From contig JBQTJW010000020.1 in NCBI GenBank assembly GCA_052386745.1, forward strand, positions 53,515 through 117,514: DNA of 64,000 nt. Direction: 5' to 3'. The notes beneath the pieces are model-generated. The model did not search any database and was not told where the DNA came from. It saw only the letters and a program-made list of their open reading frames with translations. A program made the position numbers and the translations under genes. Positions 9,011 to 17,172 of this stretch are shown in pieces (position 1 is the stretch's first letter; each line of letters begins with the position of its first letter). This stretch comes from Panacagrimonas sp052386745 (GTDB taxonomy: Bacteria > Pseudomonadota > Gammaproteobacteria > Nevskiales > Nevskiaceae).

Positions 9011-9688
9011 ATGAAGCTCATCGAATCCGATACCGCCGTCATCGTCCAGCCGGGCGCGCCCGCGCTGGCCACCGTCATCTGGATGCACGGCCTGGGTGCG
9101 GACGGCCACGACTTCGTGCCCATCGTGAACGAGCTCCGGCTGCCGGCCAGCCTGGCCGTGCGCTTTGTCTTTCCGCACGCGCCGGTGCGGCCGGTGACGC
9201 TCAACGGCGGCATGCGGATGCGTGCCTGGTATGACATCAAGTCGCTGGATCGCAAGGGCTTGCAGGATGAGCAGGGCATCCGCGAATCGGCCGCGCGCAT
9301 CGAAACGCTGATTGCGGGCGAGCAGGCCGCGGGCATTGAGGCCAAACGCATCGTGCTGGCCGGCTTCTCGCAGGGCGGCGCCATCGCCTTGCAGACCGCG
9401 CTGCGCTGCAAGCCGCGGCTGGGCGGGCTCATGGCCCTGTCCACCTACCTGCCGCAGGCCGATGCGCTGGTCACGGAAGCGAGCGAGGCCAACCGCGACC
9501 TGCCCATCCTCATGTGCCACGGCCAGTTCGACGCCGTGTTGCCGATCCAGCTCGGCGAATGGAGCCGCGACCATCTCACCGCGCTCAACTACGCGGTGGA
9601 ATGGCGCGTCTACCCCATGGCCCACGAGGTGTGCCAGGCCGAGATCGGGCACATCGGCGCATGGCTCGCCAGGGTGTTGCAGGGCTAA
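9011..9688 (+). CDS. Carboxylesterase / phospholipase-type alpha/beta hydrolase
   Basis: 225 residues, the usual length for the bacterial carboxylesterase family related to acyl-protein thioesterases (Pseudomonas EstB-type). An oxyanion-hole motif HGLGADGHDF is near residue 26. The nucleophile Ser120 lies in GFSQGG, Asp174 in CHGQFDAVLP, and His205 in YPMAHEVC, giving a complete triad. No signal peptide is present, so it is cytoplasmic. It hydrolyses short-chain acyl esters in characterised members; the substrate here is unknown. It is divergent from the lptM operon with an 84-nt gap. Confidence 0.9.
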   Translation: MKLIESDTAVIVQPGAPALATVIWMHGLGADGHDFVPIVNELRLPASLAVRFVFPHAPVRPVTLNGGMRMRAWYDIKSLDRKGLQDEQGIRESAARIETLIAGEQAAGIEAKRIVLAGFSQGGAIALQTALRCKPRLGGLMALSTYLPQADALVTEASEANRDLPILMCHGQFDAVLPIQLGEWSRDHLTALNYAVEWRVYPMAHEVCQAEIGHIGAWLARVLQG

Positions 9689-9740
9689 CTCGCGCAGCCG
9701 GGTTGCGCGCGGCAGGCCCGGATTGCCCTAGCCGAAACAG

Positions 9741-9768
9741 AAAAGGGGCGGCCCTTGCGGTCCGCCCC
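9741..9768 (-). terminator. Intrinsic terminator after amtB
   Basis: On the minus strand, stem GGGGCGG/CCGCCCC (9762-9768 with 9745-9751), with an inner CC/GG closing a GCAA tetraloop, then UUUU CUGUUUC. It lies about 65 nt past the amtB stop and is oriented for glnK-amtB. Confidence 0.75.
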
Positions 9769-9832
9769 AATACAACACCCCTGGGAGGAGGGTCGCCGCG
9801 AGTGCCGGAGCCTTCGCGGCGGTGAGAACCCA

Positions 9833-11464
9833 TTACATGTTGTAGGCCTTCTCGCCGTGCTCGGCCAGATCGAGGCCCTCGCTTTCGGCTTCTTCCGAGA
9901 CACGGACACCGATCGTGAACTTGAGCAGCATCATGGTGACTGCGGCGACGGTTGCGCTCCAGATCACGGCGATGATCGCGGCCTTGAACTGGATCATCAC
10001 CTGCGCGGAGTCGTAGCCGAAGGTGGGGCCGACCCAGCCATCGGTGACGTACCCTGCGCCGCCCAGTTCACCGTTGACATAGACACCGGTCAGGACGGCG
10101 CCGATGAATCCACCGACCGCGTGCACGCCAAAGGCGTCCAGCGCGTCGTCATACCCGAGCATCTTCTTGAGATAGGCCACCGTCAGGAAGCAGACGACGC
10201 CGCAGACAAGGCCGATGACGAGGGCGCCCTGCACACCCACGAAGCCGCACGCGGGAGTGATGCCGACCAGGCCCGCGACGGCGCCGGAGATGATGCCGAG
10301 CAGCGACGGTTTGCCCTTGAAGATCCATTCCGCGAAGAACCACGAGATCGCTGCCACCGCCGTTGCAAACATGGTGTTGGCGAAGGCGAGCACCGCGTAG
10401 CCGTTGGCTTCGAGGTTGGACCCGGCGTTGAAGCCAAACCAGCCGAACCACAGCATGGCCGCACCGATGGTGGACATCACGAGGCTGTGCGGCGCCATCG
10501 ACACCTTGCCGTACCCGGCTCGCTTGCCGAGGAAGAGCGCCACCACCAGGCCCGCGACACCCGCATTGATGTGAACGACCGTGCCGCCCGCGAAATCCAG
10601 CGCACCCAGCTGCCAGAGATAGCCTGCGGTTGCGTTGAGGTCGGCCACCACTTCCGGCGAGGTGTACGCGTCCGGTCCCGGCCACCACCAGACCATGTGC
10701 GCCATGGGCAGGTAGGAGAACGTGAACCAGATCACCGAGAAGATCAGCACGGCCTTGAATTTCATGCGCTCGGCATAGGCGCCTGCAACCAGCGCCACCG
10801 TGATGCAGGCGAAGGTGAGCTGGAACATGGCAAACATCAGTTCGGGGATGTAGACGCCCTTGCTGAACGTGGCCGTGGGTACGAAATTGCCCTTGGCGTC
10901 ATACACCACGCCGGCCAGCATCATCTTGTCCAGGGTGCCAATGAACGGGTTCGTGCCGCTGAACGCGAGGCTGTATCCGTAAACCACCCACAGCACCGCG
11001 ATCACGCAGAACAGCGCGAACGTCTGCGTCATGGTCGACAGCATGTTCTTCTGGCGAACCATGCCGCCGTAGAAGAGCGCCAGTCCAGGGAGCGACATGA
11101 ACAGCACCAGGGCCGTCGAGGTCATCATCCAGGTCACGTTGCCGGCGTTGTATTCCGGTGCCTTATAGCTGTCCTCTGCAGGTGCCGCTTCTGGCGCGGG
11201 GACTTCTGCCGGCGCCTCGGCTGGAGCGGGAGGTGGCTCTGCTGCCGCAGCGGGCGCCGCGGGTTCCACCACCGGTGCGGGTTTTGGCTTCTTCTTCTTG
11301 GGAGGTGCAACTTCAGCCGGCGGAGCAGCATCGGCCGGGGCTGCTTCCGGGGCCGGGGCGGCCGCTTCCGGCGCTGCCGCCGGGGCCGTCTCCTCGGCAA
11401 GACCGGGCATCGCGAATGCGCAGCCCATCGCCAGAATGGCCCCCAAAGTCATCTTACGAAACAT
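9833..11464 (-). CDS. amtB: Ammonium transporter with Ala/Pro/Lys-rich N-terminal extension
   Basis: 543 residues. The ATG at 11464 has a perfect AAGGAG 6 nt upstream. A signal peptide (residues 1-23) is followed by about 80 residues composed almost wholly of Ala, Pro and Glu, with a lysine patch KKKKPKPAP at 56-64. The Amt channel begins near residue 107. Channel signatures include SLPGLALFYGGMVR, the pore histidines in VVHINAGVAG and FGVHAVGGFIG, and eleven hydrophobic segments by eye. It conducts ammonium into the cell and is gated by the GlnK encoded just upstream. Most AmtB proteins lack such a long periplasmic linker, so the extension is the odd feature. Confidence 0.95.
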   Translation of the reverse strand: MFRKMTLGAILAMGCAFAMPGLAEETAPAAAPEAAAPAPEAAPADAAPPAEVAPPKKKKPKPAPVVEPAAPAAAAEPPPAPAEAPAEVPAPEAAPAEDSYKAPEYNAGNVTWMMTSTALVLFMSLPGLALFYGGMVRQKNMLSTMTQTFALFCVIAVLWVVYGYSLAFSGTNPFIGTLDKMMLAGVVYDAKGNFVPTATFSKGVYIPELMFAMFQLTFACITVALVAGAYAERMKFKAVLIFSVIWFTFSYLPMAHMVWWWPGPDAYTSPEVVADLNATAGYLWQLGALDFAGGTVVHINAGVAGLVVALFLGKRAGYGKVSMAPHSLVMSTIGAAMLWFGWFGFNAGSNLEANGYAVLAFANTMFATAVAAISWFFAEWIFKGKPSLLGIISGAVAGLVGITPACGFVGVQGALVIGLVCGVVCFLTVAYLKKMLGYDDALDAFGVHAVGGFIGAVLTGVYVNGELGGAGYVTDGWVGPTFGYDSAQVMIQFKAAIIAVIWSATVAAVTMMLLKFTIGVRVSEEAESEGLDLAEHGEKAYNM

Positions 11465-11563
11465 GCAAATCTCCTTAGGTTTGATCGTTCTCGCCGCGCA
11501 GTCCAACTCCACTCACCCCTCATCGAAGGCGGCGGCACTTCATTTCGCTGCGGCGTGGATGAA

Positions 11564-11902
11564 TCAGAGGGCGTCCTTCCCGGTCTCGCCGGTACGGATG
11601 CGGATGGCCTGGTCGAGACTGAAGACGAAAATCTTTCCGTCGCCGATCTTGCCGGTATGGGCGGCCTTGGTGATGGCGTCGATGGCCGCGTCGAGCTTGT
11701 CTTCGGCCAGCGCCACTTCAATCTTCACCTTGGGCAGAAAATCGACCACGTACTCGGCGCCGCGATACAGCTCGGTGTGGCCCTTCTGCCGTCCAAACCC
11801 CTTGACTTCCGTCACCGTGACTCCCGCCACGCCAATCTCCGAGAGCGCTTCACGCACCTCATCGAGCTTGAAAGGCTTGATGATGGCTGTAATTAGTTTC
11901 AT
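11564..11902 (-). CDS. glnK: Nitrogen regulatory protein P-II
   Basis: 112 residues, the standard P-II length. The start at 11902 (MKLITAIIKPFKLDEVREAL) has AAGGAG 6 nt upstream. The T-loop GFGRQKGHTELYRGAEY includes Tyr51, the uridylylation site of GlnB/GlnK, and the C-terminal signature GKIGDGKIFVF is intact. P-II proteins sense 2-oxoglutarate, ATP and ADP; GlnK blocks AmtB when nitrogen is plentiful. The 99-nt gap to amtB and the shared strand indicate a glnK-amtB operon. I saw no clear sigma-54 promoter upstream. Confidence 0.95.
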   Translation of the reverse strand: MKLITAIIKPFKLDEVREALSEIGVAGVTVTEVKGFGRQKGHTELYRGAEYVVDFLPKVKIEVALAEDKLDAAIDAITKAAHTGKIGDGKIFVFSLDQAIRIRTGETGKDAL

Positions 11903-12422
11903 TAATAACTCCTTGATCAGAAAACGAATGCATCCACTCTGGTGCGCAGAAACGGGGCCTGCGGATTCGTACTTGGGCAAAAGTGCACGGAGCATGCCAG
12001 CGTATTCAGGGCCATCGCCGAACAGCGGCGGCGTGATTTTCCCATTCATCGCACCACCTTGGTGCAACGATTCTTCGCAATCACGGGTAAGTAGCGGGCC
12101 GAAAGTCTCCTGCCGAGAACGCTGTTTCCTGGATCAGGTCGTGAGCCTTCGCACAAATATTTCGACGCAACGATCGACGCGACGACAATCGATCCGGTAC
12201 CCCACGGCTCGCAGGCTTATGCACAGATCCGAACCATTCATGAAATCCACGCGCGTCAAGAACAGGTCTGCCGAAAAGTATTCATGATCTCCGTATTTAT
12301 ATGATTGATATCAGTTTCATTCTTGATTGCCGGCATGCAGTAATTGCCGAGAAGCCGGCCCGGCCGCGCGGCCACGGTTATTGTCACCGCACCATCCACA
12401 TGGTTATGCACAGCGGATCGAG
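11903..12422. promoter_or_regulatory. Divergent glnK/priA control region with DnaA-box-like nonamers and an AT-rich tract
   Basis: A 520-nt gene-free region. It contains two same-orientation copies of TTATGCACA (12217-12225 and 12404-12412), which fit the relaxed DnaA-box consensus TTWTNCACA, and a weaker partial copy near 12392-12400. Six GATC sites lie between 12132 and 12419. A tract of roughly 70% A+T (about 12276-12328) includes GTATTTATATGATTGATATC. ATTCATGA occurs twice, near 12236 and 12280. The region must hold the promoters for glnK and priA; a replication-related function is only a possibility. Confidence 0.5.
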
Positions 12423-14402
12423 ATGACGGAATTGCGCGTCAAGGTCGCCGTTCCGGCGCCTTTCGCTCACGCGCTGGATTACCTCGCCGGCACGCTTCCG
12501 ATCCTTCCCGGGTGTCGGGTCCTGGTGCCGCTGGGGAGTCGCGTGGTCACGGGCATCGCGCTCACCTCACCCGAGGCCGTGGCGGACGATTCGCTGAAGT
12601 GCCGGCCGGTTTCCGCATGCCTGGACTCCGAGCCGTTTCTCCCTCCGGCCATTCTCGAGTTGTGTGTCTGGGCGTCCGGCTACTACCACTTCCCCCTGGG
12701 CCAGGTGTTCGCGGCCGCGATACCCGCCATCCTCCGTGCGAAGCGGGCGGCCCGAAAAGGTCCTGCGCCGAGCGTGGACCCGGCGCCGGCCTCGCGCGCA
12801 CCCCCGGTTCTCACCGAGGAACAACAGGCTGCGATCGACGGCCTGGACCACCCGGAAGCAGGCTTCAAGGTCAGCCTGATCGACGGCGTAACGGGGAGCG
12901 GCAAGACCGAAATCTACCTGCAGCGCACGGCTCGCGCGCTTGATCGCGGCGGGCAGGTGCTGGTTCTGGTGCCGGAGATTGGTCTCACCCCCCAACTCGA
13001 AGAACGATTTCGTGCCCGCTTTGGCCCGATCGTCGGCGGCTACCACTCCGGCCTGCGCGAGGCGGCTCGCCGCGACAATTGGCTCCTCGCGGCGGCGGGC
13101 CAATCCCGGGTGCTGATCGGGACGCGCTCGGCGGTGTTCGTTCCAATGCCGGACCTGTCGCTGATCGTGATCGACGAGGAACACGACGCCTCGTTCAAGC
13201 AGCAGGAAGGGTTTCGCTATTCAGCGCGGGACGTGGCGATCCGCCGCGCCCAGAAGGCCGGCATACCCGTGATCCTGGGATCGGCGACGCCGTCCCTGGA
13301 ATCGCTGAGCAACGCCAGTCTCGGCCGTTACCATTCCGTGCGGCTGAATGCCCGCGTGCACAGTCCGGCACCGCCCCAGCCCCGGCTGATCGACTGCCGC
13401 GGACAAACCCTGCAGGACGGCCTGACGCCGGCATTGCTCGATGCCTGCCGACGCCACCTGGACATGGGCGGCCAGATACTCCTGTTCATCAATCGTCGCG
13501 GATACGCGCCCGCGCTGCTGTGCCACGACTGCGGCTGGGTGGCGTCCTGCCCGCATTGCGACGCCCGCATGACGCTGCACCGGTCCAGGCGGCGGCTGAG
13601 CTGTCACCACTGTGCATCGGAAACGTCGGTTCCGCTGCGATGTGCTCAGTGTTCCGGCACCGCCCTGATCCCCGTCGGGCAGGGAACGGAGCGCCTGGAA
13701 CAGGCCATGCGCGAACACTTTCCGGAGGTCCGTACCGAATGCTTCGATTCGGATCGCATGGCCAAGGCCGGGGAGTGGCAGCGCCTGCTCGCCGATGTGC
13801 GGTCGGGAGCCATCCGTATTCTGGTTGGAACGCAGATGCTGGCGAAGGGGCACGATTTCTCCGGGCTGAGCCTTGTCGGTGTGGCCGATGCCGACCACGC
13901 CCTGTTCAGCGCGGACTTCCGCGCCGTCGAGCGGCTGGGGCAACTCCTGACACAGGTGTCCGGGCGCGCGGGTCGCGGCACGGCCCAAGGCGAAGTCCTG
14001 ATCCAGACCCATCAGCCCGACCACCCCCACCTGCAGCAGTGGCTCCGTGGCGGCTATCCGGCACTGGCGAGTGCCCTGCTGGACGAACGCAGGCAGACGG
14101 CGCTACCCCCTTTTCGATACCTGGCTCTCATCCGCGCCGACGCGATCGAGCCGGGCGCGGCGCTGGATTTTCTCCGCACCATCAGCCGGTCCATTCCCGC
14201 CGACGATTTGGACGTCATGGGACCTTCACCGGCACCCATGGAACGGCGCGCCAACCGCCACCGAGCGCAGTTGCTGCTGCGGTCATCGAGCCGCGCGCGG
14301 CTTCAGGCGGTTCTGGCGAGCCTCATCCCGCGCCTCGACTCGAACCCAGGCAACCGTCGACTGCGCTGGTCGGTGGACGTGGACCCGGTCGATCTTTACT
14401 GA
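12423..14402 (+). CDS. priA: Primosomal protein N' (replication restart helicase PriA)
   Basis: 659 residues from the ATG at 12423 (MTELRVKVAVPAPFAHALDY matches the family's 3'-DNA-binding N-terminus). The helicase core has Walker A GVTGSGKTEIYLQR, motif II VIDEEHD and motif III LGSATPSLESL. A cysteine-rich zinc-binding region follows (LLCHDCGWVASCPHCDARM, then CHHC and CAQC). Motifs V/VI are GTQMLAKGHDF and QVSGRAGRG. PriA recognises stalled forks and D-loops and loads the primosome. An open frame extends upstream to 12327, but no conserved sequence lies there. It converges with anmK. Confidence 0.96.
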   Translation: MTELRVKVAVPAPFAHALDYLAGTLPILPGCRVLVPLGSRVVTGIALTSPEAVADDSLKCRPVSACLDSEPFLPPAILELCVWASGYYHFPLGQVFAAAIPAILRAKRAARKGPAPSVDPAPASRAPPVLTEEQQAAIDGLDHPEAGFKVSLIDGVTGSGKTEIYLQRTARALDRGGQVLVLVPEIGLTPQLEERFRARFGPIVGGYHSGLREAARRDNWLLAAAGQSRVLIGTRSAVFVPMPDLSLIVIDEEHDASFKQQEGFRYSARDVAIRRAQKAGIPVILGSATPSLESLSNASLGRYHSVRLNARVHSPAPPQPRLIDCRGQTLQDGLTPALLDACRRHLDMGGQILLFINRRGYAPALLCHDCGWVASCPHCDARMTLHRSRRRLSCHHCASETSVPLRCAQCSGTALIPVGQGTERLEQAMREHFPEVRTECFDSDRMAKAGEWQRLLADVRSGAIRILVGTQMLAKGHDFSGLSLVGVADADHALFSADFRAVERLGQLLTQVSGRAGRGTAQGEVLIQTHQPDHPHLQQWLRGGYPALASALLDERRQTALPPFRYLALIRADAIEPGAALDFLRTISRSIPADDLDVMGPSPAPMERRANRHRAQLLLRSSSRARLQAVLASLIPRLDSNPGNRRLRWSVDVDPVDLY

Positions 14403-14452
14403 GCCGCGCCGCTGCGGCGCCCGATTGATCGATGACAGGCCCGTTCGGCCAC

Positions 14453-15565
14453 TCAGGGCTCGTACAGTCCGCCGAGGACAGCGGGCCGTCTCGCCCCCGT
14501 CACGCTCGGAAGATTCCCGGGCTCGCGCCGCAGTCGGCGGCAGGCCAACCAGGCAAACGCCGCCGCTTCGACCATCTGCGGATCAAGGCCGTGCTCCGCC
14601 GTGCTCTGGATCGTGATGCCCGGCAGGCATGCGCGCAGCGACGCAATCAGGAATTCGTTGCGCCAGCCACCGCCGCAGACGAGCACGCGTTGGGTTCCGC
14701 CGGACTTGCGCAACAATCCGTCGGCCACCGTCCGCGCCGTGAGTTCGCACAGGGTGCGCTGCACATCGCGCGGGGGCCAGCGCACCAGGTCCGGCGCGCG
14801 TTCTGCCACCCAGGCGATATTGAACCGGCCCCGCCCTGTGCTCTTGGGCGGCGGCAGCCCGAAATAGGCATCGGCCAGGAGGGCGTCGAGCAGGCCGGGA
14901 ATCAGGCTGCCGCCCGCCGCCCAGGCACCCCGGTCATCGAACGAAGTACCCAGGTGCCGCTCCGCCCATTCGTCCATCAGGCAACTGGCCGGGCCGCAGT
15001 CCCACCCGCGCACGCTGCCAGGGTCGAGGCCCGGAAGCAGGCTCAGGTTCGAAATGCCCCCCACGTTCAGGACCGCCCGCGGCTCGGCCGCTTTCGCGAA
15101 AAGCGCGTGGTGGAAGGCCGGCAGCAGCGGCGCACCCTGCCCGCCAAGCGCGACGTCGGCGCGGCGGAAATCGGCGACCACGGCAATCCCGGTACGCACC
15201 GCGATGCGCGAAGGGTCGCCCAGTTGCAGACTGGATTGCGCCCGCACCGGGTCGTGGAACACGGTCTGCCCGTGCGTTCCGACCGCGCGAATCTCGTGGG
15301 CCGGTACACCGGCCTGGTCGAGCAGGGCGAGCAGGGTGTCGGCGAAGGCATCGGCGACCTGCCGGTCGAGTTCGGCCCAGCGCGCGAGATGCACCGGGGT
15401 GGCCTCGCGGCTCAGGTCGATCAGCTCTGCACGCAGCGACGCGTCGTAGTGGCCGGCGTGGTGCGCGGTGATGCCGGCAAACCTGCCGTCGTCGAACTCG
15501 GCCAGGACGGCATCGATGCCGTCCTGGCTGGTCCCCGACATGACGCCAGCAAAGCGCTCGCGCAT
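14453..15565 (-). CDS. anmK: Anhydro-N-acetylmuramic acid kinase
   Basis: 370 residues, the usual length. The N-terminal signature GVMSGTSQDGIDAVL binds the phosphate groups; VGTHGQTVFHDP, LNVGGISNLSLLP and CGPASCLMDEW are typical of AnmK. The enzyme cleaves and phosphorylates 1,6-anhydro-MurNAc to MurNAc-6-phosphate during murein recycling in the cytoplasm. It lies 16 nt downstream of the M23 endopeptidase gene, so the two are probably co-transcribed. AmpG, which imports its substrate, is encoded elsewhere in the window at 41218-42564. Confidence 0.95.
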   Translation of the reverse strand: MRERFAGVMSGTSQDGIDAVLAEFDDGRFAGITAHHAGHYDASLRAELIDLSREATPVHLARWAELDRQVADAFADTLLALLDQAGVPAHEIRAVGTHGQTVFHDPVRAQSSLQLGDPSRIAVRTGIAVVADFRRADVALGGQGAPLLPAFHHALFAKAAEPRAVLNVGGISNLSLLPGLDPGSVRGWDCGPASCLMDEWAERHLGTSFDDRGAWAAGGSLIPGLLDALLADAYFGLPPPKSTGRGRFNIAWVAERAPDLVRWPPRDVQRTLCELTARTVADGLLRKSGGTQRVLVCGGGWRNEFLIASLRACLPGITIQSTAEHGLDPQMVEAAAFAWLACRRLRREPGNLPSVTGARRPAVLGGLYEP

Positions 15566-15581
15566 GCGAACGCCGAGCCGC

Positions 15582-16955
15582 TCAGTACGTCAGCGCTGCG
15601 GCCGAAATAGCGGGGACGATCTCGGTGGGCGCCTGAGCCACCTGCGGCTTCTTGGCCGTCTCCATCTGGGCGATCAGCGGCGACGTGCGTTTGCGGAATG
15701 CCGCCATCTGCTGCCGCGAGATCGGATTGGCTCGCGGCATCACGATGTTGACCGGGTTCTTGTGCATCCCGTTGACCCTGAACTCGTAGTGCAGATGCGG
15801 CGCCGTCGCGAGGCCGGACGACCCGACGTAGCCGATGATCTGCCCCTGCGAGACCTTGGAGCCTGTGGACAAGCCCTTCTGATAACGGGAGAGATGGGCG
15901 TAGAGGGTCTCGTACTGCGAGCCGTGTTTGAGCACCACCGAGCGGCCGTACCCACCCTTGCTGCCCATGAACGCGATGCGTCCATCGCCCGTGGCCTTGA
16001 TCGGGGTGCCGGCGGCGGCGGCGTAATCCACGCCCTTGTGCGCGCGGATGGTGTTCAGGATGGGATGGCGCCGACGCATGTTGAACGGCGAGCTGATGCG
16101 CACCACGTCGAGCGGGGTACGGAAAAACGCCTTGCGCAGCGATTCACCCTCGGGCGTGTAGAACGCGGAGCGGCCCTCGGCGTCCTTGAACCTGACGGCC
16201 CGGTGAACCTTGCCCTGGTTGATGAATTCCGCCGCCAGCATGTCGCCGTCGCGGAGCTTTTCGCCGTCGGTGTAGAGCTCTTCGATCACCACCGTGAAGC
16301 GGTCGCCTTCACGCAGATCGAGCGCAAAATCCACGTCGTAACGGAACAGGTCGGCCAGCTCCATGACGACGCGCACCGGGAGACCGGCCTTCTGCCCGGC
16401 GAGGAAGAGCGAGCTTTCGATCCTGCCGGTCACGGTACGCGTCTGGCGCTCGACCTCCACGTCAAACGTCAGGGCCTCGAAACCTTCGCCGGCACGGCGG
16501 ATCTGGAGATTGCGCAGCTGATCGAGCCGGTAGCGCAGTTCCTCCAGCTGGTCGCCCGATTTGCGCAGTTCCAGCCGGTCGCCTGCCGCCATCCTGGAGA
16601 GCTGCCGTGCATCGCGGCCAAGATCGAGAACGGCGTGCCACTGTTCGGCGGACAGGCCTTCCTGCTCGAAGATTTCTGACAGGGTCTGCCCCGCCTTGAC
16701 CTCGACGATGGTCCACTCGCTCGCGGGCGGCGCAATCAGCGGATCCGCCACGGCCCCCTGAATCGCCTGGTCGAATGCGGCGCTTTCCAGTTCCGCGGAG
16801 TCGGAGATCAGCGACTCGGCCTGAGTCGCGTTGCGGACGGCGGTACTCTCGCGCGACATGAACAGCGCGACGCCCAGCGCCCCCAGCGAGGCCACGAAGA
16901 CCGTGCGCCGTCCCCAACGGCGTAGCAGTTCGACTGGTTTATAATCCAGTTTCAT
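15582..16955 (-). CDS. M23 family murein endopeptidase (MepM/YebA-like)
   Basis: 457 residues from the ATG at 16955; the frame continues upstream into tyrS but without conserved sequence. An N-terminal membrane anchor or signal (VFVASLGALGVALFMS, about residues 19-34) is followed by an OapA/LysM-like region (WTIVEVKAGQTLSEIFEQEG). The C-terminal LytM (M23) zinc peptidase has the ligands in HKGVDYAA and HLHYEF (residues 387-392). It probably cleaves D-Ala-mDAP cross-links in the periplasm. The order tyrS (divergent), endopeptidase, anmK is conserved in Pseudomonas-like bacteria. Confidence 0.92.
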   Translation of the reverse strand: MKLDYKPVELLRRWGRRTVFVASLGALGVALFMSRESTAVRNATQAESLISDSAELESAAFDQAIQGAVADPLIAPPASEWTIVEVKAGQTLSEIFEQEGLSAEQWHAVLDLGRDARQLSRMAAGDRLELRKSGDQLEELRYRLDQLRNLQIRRAGEGFEALTFDVEVERQTRTVTGRIESSLFLAGQKAGLPVRVVMELADLFRYDVDFALDLREGDRFTVVIEELYTDGEKLRDGDMLAAEFINQGKVHRAVRFKDAEGRSAFYTPEGESLRKAFFRTPLDVVRISSPFNMRRRHPILNTIRAHKGVDYAAAAGTPIKATGDGRIAFMGSKGGYGRSVVLKHGSQYETLYAHLSRYQKGLSTGSKVSQGQIIGYVGSSGLATAPHLHYEFRVNGMHKNPVNIVMPRANPISRQQMAAFRKRTSPLIAQMETAKKPQVAQAPTEIVPAISAAALTY

Positions 16956-17172
16956 CCTGTTGACTCGGTTGAGACTTTTATGGTCGGTGATGCTCTCCGC
17001 CAACCCTGCGGACGCATCGTTAGTTTTACTGAGCCCCGCCACACAGGCGAAACAGGACCGTAAAGAAACATAAATTTTCGGGCCGCGCAAGAATTTTTTG
17101 GCGGCTTGCACGCTCGACGCCCGCGCCCTGTGCAAACGGCCCGGCTTGGCGCCGTCGGAATGAGATCCAGGA

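Noticed and set aside
11903..12422. Chromosomal origin oriC
   Set aside because: Only two relaxed DnaA boxes, and no dnaA, dnaN, gidA or parAB nearby; reported only as a region to check.
14405..14420. Hairpin GCGCCG-CTG-CGGCGC between priA and anmK as a terminator
   Set aside because: Short stem without any U-tract on either strand; expected by chance at this GC content.
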